DNA of 64,000 bases, taken from Hahella chejuensis KCTC 2396 (GTDB taxonomy: Bacteria > Pseudomonadota > Gammaproteobacteria > Pseudomonadales > Oleiphilaceae). Location: positions 2,820,501-2,884,500 of the forward strand of contig NC_007645.1 of assembly GCF_000012985.1 (NCBI RefSeq). The letters run 5' to 3'. The translations under genes and the position numbers were made by a program. The notes beneath the pieces were generated by a model. That model made no database searches. It was not told the DNA's origin and saw nothing but the letters and a program-made list of their open reading frames with translations. Below, piece after piece: positions 43,101-51,111 of the stretch; position 1 is the first letter of the stretch; each line of letters opens with the position of its first letter.

Positions 43101-44398
43101 GCGATGCTTTTAATCTTCAAGATGAGTCGTTTGAGTACGACGGTGTGAGCAATAGAGTGGCGCATACCATTTTGGCGCGGCCAGAGAGAGAAGAGCTAGA
43201 ATATAATGAAGCGAACCAACTGATTCGCCAAGGCGATACCTATTACCATTATGACCATAATGGCCACCTGATTAGTAAAAGTATTGATAAGAATGGAGAT
43301 CATCCAACCTATAAATATATCTATAACAACAAAGAGCGCTTGATTCGAGTTGAGGCGGGTGGCGATGGTATTGTAGCAAGCTACGGCTACAATCCGTTTG
43401 GCCATCGCATGTGGAAGGAGGTCGATGGGCTCAAAACTTATTTTCTATACAACCATTCCGGAATGGTTGGAGAGTATGATTCGTTCGGTGCTCTGATTAA
43501 GGAATATCACTACACCCCGGGCAATACGTGGATGACAAGCCCATTATTTCAGCGTGCCGGAGAAAATACCTATTACTACCAGAATGACCACTTGGGCGCT
43601 CCTCGCCAGATGGCGAGCAGAAACGGCCAGATTGTATGGAAGGCTGCTTATGAGGTGTTTGGAAGAGTAAAAATATTTGTCGATAAGGCTGAGAATAATC
43701 TGCGGTTTCCAGGCCAATATTTTGATCAAGAAAGTGGAATGCATCACAATTATTTTAGAGATTATAATCCTGGTTATGGGAGGTACATTCAAAGGGATCC
43801 GATAAGTGTCTATGGTGGGATTAATGTTTATGCATACGCGAATGGAAATCCTGTTGTTTATATGGATCCACTTGGTCTGGCTAAAATGAATGTCGGTGTG
43901 GGGGGGAGCGTCCCTATTTTAGGAGGTTTTTCATTAGGTTTATTCGGAACTGATGGTGACGGGGATGGTGGGTGTCATATGGATGTAGGTTTATTTTTCC
44001 AAGCAAACAAACCTATGGATGGCTACTCAAAAAAAGGAGGGAAAGTAATGAGTGGAAAGGGACTTCCAGGTTGGTTTGTTGGAAAGTTTAAAATTGGTGA
44101 GCAGATCGGTATTAGCCGAGGTGGTCGGGGTTCGGTTGTTCAGCTAGGAGCTGAAGTAAGCGTTGGAATTGCTGGTATTGGTGGCAATATTGGTATAAAT
44201 GCAGATAATAAAACTAATACCCCAGATAGTATTGCAATTGAGGGAGGGGTTCTCTTCGCCATTGGAGCTGAAGAAACTGTTAATTTCAGTGTTTCTGTAG
44301 CAGATATGGCGCGACTAGCAGCTGCAATTATTTCCTGGGATTTTGACCAACAAATTTTCGGTGTCCCTAAAGGTGGCAGTTGCGAGTGTAGTAATTAG
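40124..44398 (+). CDS. Sec-exported RHS/YD-repeat protein with variable C-terminal domain (polymorphic-toxin-like)
   Basis: About 1424 aa from GTG 40124, chosen because AAGGA at 40111-40115 is 8 bp upstream; the ATG at 40115 overlaps that site. Signal peptide: LFNYAAFVVCLAVVCLQTASA. The body is a long series of YD/RHS repeats (for example TYTYNALGQAITETRPEGG, FEYDPAGNLIKTTLPNTG) from ~200 to ~1150. The RHS-associated core (~1150-1252) has YYQNDHLGAPRQMASRNGQI, RFPGQYFDQESGMHHNYFRD and ends at DPLGL (1248-1252), the conserved self-cleavage region. The last ~172 residues are a different, Gly-rich, beta-type domain and would be the effector or toxin tip. No PAAR domain is present. A two-helix membrane protein gene follows directly. 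Confidence 0.88.
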   Translation: MNSVVKAVFMRLFNYAAFVVCLAVVCLQTASAEPGVFLLKQEPDYKADFVLEEQDLYVKTLGDGVRLTRTYRPGKGWTWNARWADLEFIKQEVKVKFANNSSGGGGSIDFDPKPLELEGEAAGLSGYKKWGKIRRFDTDYERVAGMARFGGDSAHIVPVTGGYEWRNRKGDWIKYNEEGKTLSYGDIANQYTLNRDGQGRIESVVDKFNQTLYHIKYSGDSRAPSSVTDYSGREVYYDYVDGELQSVKDVRGYEWRYVYHSGKLSQRIDPNGNATSYEFDDNRLEKIILANGDATSYKYEYLKNISINQKENAEFYKITKKLPDGTVEEVKVRNAPKPTGIGFLSTDKGSSAPVSSGQGVLLTSATDQLLEKKRNEKLLYEREVNGELVNKIVYDTKNKIRTVTRYGETTEYVEDVWGNKTEIRYQDGRKETAKYHAAFNLPLERIDPKGVKHSYSYDGGARLTSYTQSGETESRSFTYSYSDTKRTASIGGATYTENLDTYGNAKSVVNPEGNVSTYTYNALGQAITETRPEGGVYTYSYDDAGNLLSIEDPLKRVTSFEYDPAGNLIKTTLPNTGEVRYGYNKLNEQTSVTSHYGSVFKSEYNHNNRVLTFTDALGNQSLIRKTPHGQIDYQRDANGNETVYFFDDFLVKEAEYPTFTQQIDYDKSRWAAAVTNKFDGQEQRSNFERDSIGRVSNLTDAESNSTQFEYDVFGRVVKSTDAEQGVTQLAYDGWDNLIKLIDPENRVTGFTYDKNNQVKSERRFPDGVNAVTRFYFYDENGNLIKEITPNGQKIFYHYDLADQLEKIEYFATEIAVAPEQVTTFTYNSLGQIETYGDGDTSGQYRYNLMGQLIESTINYGPFSKTIKYSYDKNGRVRTYTNPENVTYSYGYDPKGQIQTINIPGEGLLTFNRYSWNQPTQITLPGGMTINRVYDGLQRVKENQLDDPANNPIARVTLGYDSVGNITSQSTEHGDYQYSYDKLYRLIDADYPESDAFNLQDESFEYDGVSNRVAHTILARPEREELEYNEANQLIRQGDTYYHYDHNGHLISKSIDKNGDHPTYKYIYNNKERLIRVEAGGDGIVASYGYNPFGHRMWKEVDGLKTYFLYNHSGMVGEYDSFGALIKEYHYTPGNTWMTSPLFQRAGENTYYYQNDHLGAPRQMASRNGQIVWKAAYEVFGRVKIFVDKAENNLRFPGQYFDQESGMHHNYFRDYNPGYGRYIQRDPISVYGGINVYAYANGNPVVYMDPLGLAKMNVGVGGSVPILGGFSLGLFGTDGDGDGGCHMDVGLFFQANKPMDGYSKKGGKVMSGKGLPGWFVGKFKIGEQIGISRGGRGSVVQLGAEVSVGIAGIGGNIGINADNKTNTPDSIAIEGGVLFAIGAEETVNFSVSVADMARLAAAIISWDFDQQIFGVPKGGSCECSN

Positions 44399-44419
44399 AG
44401 TTAATAGGAGAGACTTTGT

Positions 44420-44698
44420 ATGTGTAAGCAAAGAAGAAGGTTTTTTTTAATCCTTTTTACTCTGGTTTTTATTGTATTTTTGAATAATATAATCGATGGG
44501 TTTTTAGGTGGTGGATTGTTTTTTAGTTGGCATTATTTATTATCTATGGCTTACTTTGTTTTTTTTGTTATCTATGTGGTAAGACTGAAGTGTCCAAATC
44601 CTAGTTGCAAGGCGCGCCAGATATGCAGAAGTAAAGCGATAATGCATTGGAGACTTCCTGGAGATAGATGCCATAAATGCGGAATAGAACTAAATTAG
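44420..44698 (+). CDS. small membrane protein with Cys4 cluster; candidate immunity protein
   Basis: 92 aa; AGGAGA at 44406-44411 precedes the ATG. Two membrane helices (FFLILFTLVFIVFLNNIIDG and WHYLLSMAYFVFFVIYVVRL) are followed by a basic tail with CPNPSC and CHKC, a likely zinc ribbon. The gene is AT-rich like the RHS tip and starts 21 bp after it. In RHS polymorphic-toxin loci the gene immediately behind the toxin tip usually encodes the cognate immunity protein, and a membrane immunity protein would fit a membrane- or periplasm-acting tip. This is inference from position. No family is recognised. Confidence 0.6.
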   Translation: MCKQRRRFFLILFTLVFIVFLNNIIDGFLGGGLFFSWHYLLSMAYFVFFVIYVVRLKCPNPSCKARQICRSKAIMHWRLPGDRCHKCGIELN

Positions 44699-44783
44699 TA
44701 CAGAGATTTTATAATGCGCTGCACTTCAACAGGTGCGTTTTTATAAATTCAAGTCAGATTATGTATACTAGGATTGTCAAATA

Positions 44784-47700
44784 ATGACAGCGATTCGAAG
44801 TAAGTCGTGGATCGTGACGGCGGGGTTGGTTTTGTTCGTGGCGGGGCTGCTGGGTGGCGTTGCGCGGGCGGAGGAATCGCTGTGTGCGGTGGTGAAGATG
44901 GAGCTCTCCCAGGAATTGACGGTGGAGCGGCAGGCCTTTGAGGCGACGATGCGGGTGACCAATAGCCTGGATGCGTTCGCTTTGGAGAATATCAAGATTG
45001 CGATTCAGTTCAGCGATGACGCGGGTAATTCGGTCATCGCATCCTCTGATCCGAATCACAGCTCGGCGAAGTTTTTCATCAAGCTGGATCAGCATCAGGG
45101 CATCAACTCCGTCTTGTCAGGGGCGAACGGCGCCATTACCGATGGTAAGATTGACCCCGCTCAAGTCGGCGAGCTGCGCTGGCTGATCATCCCCACCAAA
45201 AGCTCCGGCGGCGCTGACGGGCAGGGCAAGCTCTATTATGTTGGCGCAACCCTCAATCTGACATACGGCGGTAAATCCGAGACCCTGCAGGTGGCGCCGG
45301 ATACGATCGTTGTCAAACCACAGCCCGACATACTGCTCGACTACTTCCTGACCCGGGAAGTGAATGGCGACAACCCATTCACGACGCCAATTGAACCGGC
45401 GGAGCCATACACCCTTGGCGTGCGTATCTCCAACCGGGGCGGCGGCGCGGCGCATAAAGTCAAAATCGAATCGGCGCAGCCCAAAATTATCGACAACCAG
45501 CATCAGTTGCTGGTGGACTTCAAAATCACTGGCAGCTATCTGGATGACAAGCCAGCGGATAAAACCCTGCTGATTGACTTTGGCGATATTCCCGCCAAGA
45601 GCAATCGTGTCGGGCGCTGGATCATGGAGTCTTCCCTGACGGGCACTTTTACAGAACTGACCGCCAAGATGACCCATGCCGACGAACTGGGCGGCGCCCT
45701 GACGTCTTTGCTGCAGGCCCCGGTCACACATCTATTGGTGCACGACGTTAAAGTTGATTTGCCTGGGCGCGACAAGATTACGGATTTTCTTGCGCATGAA
45801 GGCGCTGGCTACAAAGTGTATGAATCTGAGTCATTGGGCGTCGAGAATCCGGTGTGTAACGACTGCACAGACGTCAAGACTTTGAGTGGCGCTCTTGGCG
45901 GCGAGCAGAGCGGTGGCGGTTCCGTCAGACGCGTGTTGACCGTTGGCGCGATGGAAGGGCTGGCGTACATCAAGATCAGTGATCCCTACCTGGGCGACAA
46001 GGCCTTGACGCGAGTAGTGCGCGGCGATGGCAAAGCGCTGCCAGCGAATAACTTCTGGCTGTCCAAAACCCTGAAAGAAGACAAGATCAACTACGACTAT
46101 TACTTGAACCTGTTTGATAGCCTGTCCTCGTCCAGCGACACCAAATATACGCTGGAATTTGGCGGCGTCGCGCAGGTAAATCTGCCGCCGGTTATTCAAC
46201 ATATCAGCGATCGTACGACCTATGAAACCGGTCAGGTCGGCTTTCTGGTGCAATCCAGCGACCCCAATAAAACCACACCGACGTTAACTGTTCTGAATCC
46301 TCCCAGCGGCGCCACCTTTAATGCCAAAGGCGACGGTACGGGGACATTCAATTGGTTCCCACAGCGTGGGCAAGCTGGCGCCTACGTGGTTAATTTTGAA
46401 GCCACCGATGGCGCCTTGAAAGCGGCCAAATCCGTGAAAATCGTGGTGAACCCTGAAAATGATCGCGATGGCGACGGCATGGACGACGCCTGGGAGATAG
46501 AGCATTTCGGTGATCTTTCCCGCGATGGGACCGATGACTATGACCACGACGGCATATTGGATCTGGCGGAGTTTCTGAATGGCGGCGATCCCAAGAATCC
46601 CCCCACGGGACCGCAGCCTCCAGAGCTGGACACCCCCGCCTATGACGCGGAAGTAGCTACCGCCGCTCCTGTATTGAAGGTCAAAAACGGCGCGCATCAG
46701 GATGGCGCCTATAGCTATCGATTCGAGGTATACCGCGATAAGGCCCTGAAGCAAAAAGTAGCGACGATGGCTGGCGTAGCTGAGGGCGGCGCAACCACTG
46801 AGGCGGTTATCGCCGATGACAAACTGGAGCCGGGCGTCACGCTCAGCGATAACGCGGAATACTACTGGCGCGCCCGCCTGGAAGGCGCTGAAGCCAACAG
46901 CGACTGGGTGAATGGACGCTTCTTCCTGAACTCCGCCAACGATGCGCCGGGCGAATTCGCCATTGCCTTTCCCGCCAGTGAGTCTGTGGTCGCCTCCGTA
47001 AGGCCTACCTTGGTTGTTAATAACAGCGTTGACGTGGACCGGGATGCGTTGAACTACAGCTTTTATGTGTATGCGGAATCCGACGCGAGCTTCTCCAGTC
47101 CGGTGGCGCAGGTGACAGGCTTGAATCCCGGCATCGGCGGCAAGACTTCCTGGCAGGTCTCTGAATTACTGGAAGAGAATGGCGTCTATCTATGGATCGC
47201 CAAGGTCACTGACGAGCATGGCGCTGTCGCCACCAGCGAAGCCGCCAGCTTTATCGTTAGCACCTTGAACGAAACGCCGGCGGCCCCGCGTATCGCAGCG
47301 CCAGAGAACGGCGCGGTGACGGCGGATGTCGTCCTGGACTTGCAAGTGCACAACGCGGTTGATCCCGAGCGTAACGAGCTGAGCTACTTCTTTGAACTGG
47401 ATACGGTTGAGACATTCGACAGCGCGGAGAAGAAAGCGTCTGGCGCGATAACGGAAACGCAGCAAACCACTTCCTGGCGGGTAGAAGGTCTGGTGGAGGA
47501 CAAGGTCTATTACTGGCGTGTGAAAGCCTATGACGGGCTGTCATTCAGTCCTTGGATCAGCGCCTCTTTCACCGTTGACGCTGAGAATCTCGCGCCGCCT
47601 GCGCCAACCTTGAACAATCCGGCGGATGGCGTCTGGGTCGAAGTCGCCAGACCGGCGCTGTCTGTGCATCCGGTTAATGATCCGGACGGCGATGCGGTGA

Positions 47701-50700
47701 CCTATCATTTCGAGCTGTACGCCGATGCTGAACTGAAGAACAGAGTCATGGAGCGTCAGAGCGCGGAAGCTATCTGGACGCCGGATGCTGATCTGTCTGA
47801 TAACGCAACCTACTGGTGGCGGGCGCAGGCGATTGACGCCAAAGACATGGCGGGTCCATGGAGCGCAGCGCAAAGCTTTTTTGTGAATGTGGATGGCGTC
47901 AATGACGAGCCGACTTTCGCTTTCGTTCTGCCGAAGGAGAATCAGGTCCTGTCCGGCGGCGCAGTCGCGATTCAATGGACGGACGCCGACCCGGACAGCG
48001 CGGCGAAGATTTCTCTGCTTGCGAATGGTGTCGTTATTGCTGACAACATAGAGGAAGATCTGGATGGGGACGGTGATAAATACACCTGGAGTCTGGATGG
48101 TCTGGCGGACGGGGTTTATACCCTCAGCGCGTTGATTAAAGACGAGGCGAATCAGGTCTCCGTAGCCGCCTGTTGTACGGTGACCAAACAGTCCAACTCT
48201 GCGCCGGTTATCGTCTCACTGCCGCCTTCGCTGGAAACGGAAGAAGGCAGCGCGAAAACGGTTGATATCCAGATTTCTCTGGGGCGGAAGCCGGAAGCGG
48301 GTAAAAGCGTGCTGATCAATCTTAGCCTGTCCGACGCCAGCGAAGGCCTGTTATTAACGGAGAACTATCTGCAATTCACCGAGACCAGCTGGAACTTGCC
48401 GCAGACCGTCAGCGTCAGAGGCGTGGACGACTGTGAACCGGACGGTGAGATCGCCTACAAATTGATCCTGGCTCCAGCGGTCAGTGACGACTCAGTGTAC
48501 AGCGGTTATGACGTGGACGACGTGACCCTCTACAACCTGGACGATGAACAGCCTGGGCAGAAGCTGGTGGTCTGCTCTGTTGAAGTGACCGATCAAGTCG
48601 TCAATGGCGGTAGGGTGCAGGCGCGGGTCTGGCCCATTGTGACTAATTATGGTGCGGCGATGCAGGACGTTAAGGCGACAGCCTCGGTCAAAGCTGGCGC
48701 TGATCTGAGTATCCTGGATACGGCGTCCGTCACATTCCCGGTGATATACCAAGGGCTGAATGCGCAAAGTAACCAGGGCGTGTTGGTGGATGCTCCCGCC
48801 AGCGCCAATGGTCTGGTCGATTACAGCGCCCTGCAATGGTCGCTGACGCCAGGAACGCCCTACACGCAGACGGACGGCGACGATGGCGACAACAACCTGC
48901 AAGGCACGGATGGCGATGATGAATTGCAGGGGCGCGGCGGCAACGACTTAATCGTCGGCGGCGGCGGTGCGGACACAATTGTTGGCGGCGTTGGCGCCGA
49001 CATCATGTTGGGTGGCAAAGGCGATGACCGCTTCTTGATCGAAGGAAGAGACATCTACGCTGACCTGTTCATCGGCGGTGAGGGATATGACCGTATTCTT
49101 GGCGGTTCCGGCGACGATGTGGTGAGGCTATCCATTTATGGGGTCTTTGCGCCTGAGTATGGCGATGAAGCTTCCGTGGAGGAAATCGACGGCGGCGCCG
49201 GCTATAACCTGATAGAAGGAACGGAAGGCGCGGATCGTATCGTGCTGACGCATACGTTGTTGAAGAATATCGCCAGAATCGATGGTCTGGGCGGCGACGA
49301 CCTGATTGAAGGCAGCGCAGGCGCTGACCTGATTGTAGGCGGGCCGGGCGCGGACATTCTGAAAGGCGGCAAGGGTGACGATAGCTTTATGATTACCGCA
49401 GGCGATGCGGACGCTGACTCCATTGACGGAGGCGAAGGGATCGATCAGATCCTGGGCACGCCGGAGAATGATCTGATCCGACTGACGTCTGTCGCCAACA
49501 TTGAGATGGTCGACGGACGCGGCGGGCAGGACAAGATCGTAGGCACGTATCAGAATGACCTGCTCGACTTCCGGGGCGCGACTTTGCTGGGGATCACTGA
49601 AATCAACGCGGGCTCTGGTGATGACGTGGTATACGGAACTGCGGGCGCTGATGTGTTGGTTGGCGAAATCGGAGATGACCGTCTCTACGGCGGCGCTGGA
49701 GATGATCGGTTTATTGTGCGCGGAGCCAGTCAGGCGGGGGACAGGTTTGATGGCGGCGAAGGCTTCGACGTTCTGGAAGGCGGCGCTGGAGACGACGAGT
49801 TTAATTTTGCTCTGGTCAAACCCGGTGACCCGGCCAGCCAGCTTGTCTCTATTGAGCGTATCGATGGCGGTGGCGGGCGTAACTTGATAATAGGGAGTGC
49901 GGGCTATAGCACGACTGATTATTTAGACTTCAGCCAGATTGAGTTGGTCAGTGTGGCCGCCATTAATACGGTAGGCGGCGATGATGTAGTAATCGGTTCC
50001 CAGTCAGCGGATGTCATAAACGGAGGTACTGGAGAGGACATCCTGCGTGGCCAAGCCGGCAATGATGAATTGATAGGCGGACAAGGTAATGATGAGCTAT
50101 ATGGAGAGGAAGGCAATGACCGCTTGATTGGCGGGAGTGGAGACGACCTCATGAGCGGCGACGCCGGCGATGATGTATTTATTTTACTTGGCGGAGACGA
50201 GGGCGCTGACCGTTTCATGGGGGGCGCAGGGTTTGATGCAATCATTGGCTCCACTGAAAATAACGTTGTTCGCTTGCCTATAATGAAAGACGGCGATCCC
50301 AAATCAGTACTGGATGTTGAGCAGATTAACCTGGGCGCCGGGACGAACTTGATCCTTGGCGCGGATGGATACAATGGGAATGATGTGCTCGATTTTAGTT
50401 CGGTAGAACTGATTGGCGTCGCTCGTATTGAGTTGCGTAACGGAGCGGACACTGTTATTGGCTCTTTAGGCGACGACTACATTGACGGCGGCTTTCGGGA
50501 TGATAATCTCCGTGGAAACGATGGGAATGACACCCTTATCGGCGGGAGAGACAATGACCGCTTATACGGCGACAATGGCGTTGATACTCTGGACGGTGGT
50601 TCAGGCGATGATTATCTTGATGGCGGGGCGGGTGCAGATGTATATCTCTACGCGCCCTCCGGTGATGTCGACACTATTGCTGACTCTGATGACTCCGGCC

Positions 50701-51008
50701 AAAATAATCTGGTTATCTCCGGCGGCGTCAGCAAAGAGCAGCTGTGGTTCCGGCGCTCCGGCGTTAAGCTGGTGATTGACCTGATTGGGTATGGAGCGAG
50801 AGACAAGGTCGTGATCAACGGCTGGTATGAATCAGATACGAAGTCGCTGAGCCAGATTACGCTGAATGACTCCGTCATTTCTGAAGAGGATATCACTGCA
50901 TTGGCGGATTTAATGTCAGGCTACTCCGCCCCCAGTTCCGGCCAGCTGACTGTGTCGGACTCTGAGTGGGAGACCATCAAAGCCAGCATTAACGCGAAGT
51001 GGCGATAG
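44784..51008 (+). CDS. large RTX calcium-binding protein with Sec signal and FN3-like repeats
   Basis: 2074 aa. Signal peptide ~1-30 (IVTAGLVLFVAGLLGGVARA). Residues ~35-460 are beta-rich. An Ig-like domain (~470-555) precedes a thrombospondin-3/EF-like acidic stretch DRDGDGMDDAWEIEHFGD (~560-577), continued by DDYDHDGILDLAEF. Four FN3-like modules follow (~610-1040), each with a Y-Y-W-R strand. A Calx-beta-like domain covers ~1140-1260. A long RTX array (~1369-1956) repeats G-G-x-G-x-D-x-L/I units such as GGAGDDRFIV. The C-terminus ends with the RTX-associated WFRRSGVKLVIDLIGYGARD. RTX proteins bind Ca2+ and normally leave through type I secretion; a Sec signal as well is unusual. It closes the unit, followed by a terminator. 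Probably an extracellular adhesin or structural protein. Confidence 0.88.
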   Translation: MTAIRSKSWIVTAGLVLFVAGLLGGVARAEESLCAVVKMELSQELTVERQAFEATMRVTNSLDAFALENIKIAIQFSDDAGNSVIASSDPNHSSAKFFIKLDQHQGINSVLSGANGAITDGKIDPAQVGELRWLIIPTKSSGGADGQGKLYYVGATLNLTYGGKSETLQVAPDTIVVKPQPDILLDYFLTREVNGDNPFTTPIEPAEPYTLGVRISNRGGGAAHKVKIESAQPKIIDNQHQLLVDFKITGSYLDDKPADKTLLIDFGDIPAKSNRVGRWIMESSLTGTFTELTAKMTHADELGGALTSLLQAPVTHLLVHDVKVDLPGRDKITDFLAHEGAGYKVYESESLGVENPVCNDCTDVKTLSGALGGEQSGGGSVRRVLTVGAMEGLAYIKISDPYLGDKALTRVVRGDGKALPANNFWLSKTLKEDKINYDYYLNLFDSLSSSSDTKYTLEFGGVAQVNLPPVIQHISDRTTYETGQVGFLVQSSDPNKTTPTLTVLNPPSGATFNAKGDGTGTFNWFPQRGQAGAYVVNFEATDGALKAAKSVKIVVNPENDRDGDGMDDAWEIEHFGDLSRDGTDDYDHDGILDLAEFLNGGDPKNPPTGPQPPELDTPAYDAEVATAAPVLKVKNGAHQDGAYSYRFEVYRDKALKQKVATMAGVAEGGATTEAVIADDKLEPGVTLSDNAEYYWRARLEGAEANSDWVNGRFFLNSANDAPGEFAIAFPASESVVASVRPTLVVNNSVDVDRDALNYSFYVYAESDASFSSPVAQVTGLNPGIGGKTSWQVSELLEENGVYLWIAKVTDEHGAVATSEAASFIVSTLNETPAAPRIAAPENGAVTADVVLDLQVHNAVDPERNELSYFFELDTVETFDSAEKKASGAITETQQTTSWRVEGLVEDKVYYWRVKAYDGLSFSPWISASFTVDAENLAPPAPTLNNPADGVWVEVARPALSVHPVNDPDGDAVTYHFELYADAELKNRVMERQSAEAIWTPDADLSDNATYWWRAQAIDAKDMAGPWSAAQSFFVNVDGVNDEPTFAFVLPKENQVLSGGAVAIQWTDADPDSAAKISLLANGVVIADNIEEDLDGDGDKYTWSLDGLADGVYTLSALIKDEANQVSVAACCTVTKQSNSAPVIVSLPPSLETEEGSAKTVDIQISLGRKPEAGKSVLINLSLSDASEGLLLTENYLQFTETSWNLPQTVSVRGVDDCEPDGEIAYKLILAPAVSDDSVYSGYDVDDVTLYNLDDEQPGQKLVVCSVEVTDQVVNGGRVQARVWPIVTNYGAAMQDVKATASVKAGADLSILDTASVTFPVIYQGLNAQSNQGVLVDAPASANGLVDYSALQWSLTPGTPYTQTDGDDGDNNLQGTDGDDELQGRGGNDLIVGGGGADTIVGGVGADIMLGGKGDDRFLIEGRDIYADLFIGGEGYDRILGGSGDDVVRLSIYGVFAPEYGDEASVEEIDGGAGYNLIEGTEGADRIVLTHTLLKNIARIDGLGGDDLIEGSAGADLIVGGPGADILKGGKGDDSFMITAGDADADSIDGGEGIDQILGTPENDLIRLTSVANIEMVDGRGGQDKIVGTYQNDLLDFRGATLLGITEINAGSGDDVVYGTAGADVLVGEIGDDRLYGGAGDDRFIVRGASQAGDRFDGGEGFDVLEGGAGDDEFNFALVKPGDPASQLVSIERIDGGGGRNLIIGSAGYSTTDYLDFSQIELVSVAAINTVGGDDVVIGSQSADVINGGTGEDILRGQAGNDELIGGQGNDELYGEEGNDRLIGGSGDDLMSGDAGDDVFILLGGDEGADRFMGGAGFDAIIGSTENNVVRLPIMKDGDPKSVLDVEQINLGAGTNLILGADGYNGNDVLDFSSVELIGVARIELRNGADTVIGSLGDDYIDGGFRDDNLRGNDGNDTLIGGRDNDRLYGDNGVDTLDGGSGDDYLDGGAGADVYLYAPSGDVDTIADSDDSGQNNLVISGGVSKEQLWFRRSGVKLVIDLIGYGARDKVVINGWYESDTKSLSQITLNDSVISEEDITALADLMSGYSAPSSGQLTVSDSEWETIKASINAKWR

Positions 51009-51027
51009 CCGTTCGCTAACGAAAGAA

Positions 51028-51058
51028 GTAAAGCCGGCTAGCAATAGTCGGCTTTTTT
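51028..51058 (+). terminator. rho-independent terminator after the RTX gene
   Basis: AGCCGGCTA and TAGTCGGCT pair over 9 bp (one G-T) around GCAA, followed by a run of six T. It ends the long plus-strand unit that starts at 27397. Confidence 0.9.
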
Positions 51059-51111
51059 CGTTGGGTATCCCCCATTTGGCAATACCATTAACACTCGGAA
51101 CGCACACTTCC

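Noticed and set aside
44741-44769. TTATAA/TATACT as a promoter for the RTX gene
   Set aside because: The -35 is poor and the transcript would have almost no leader before the ATG.
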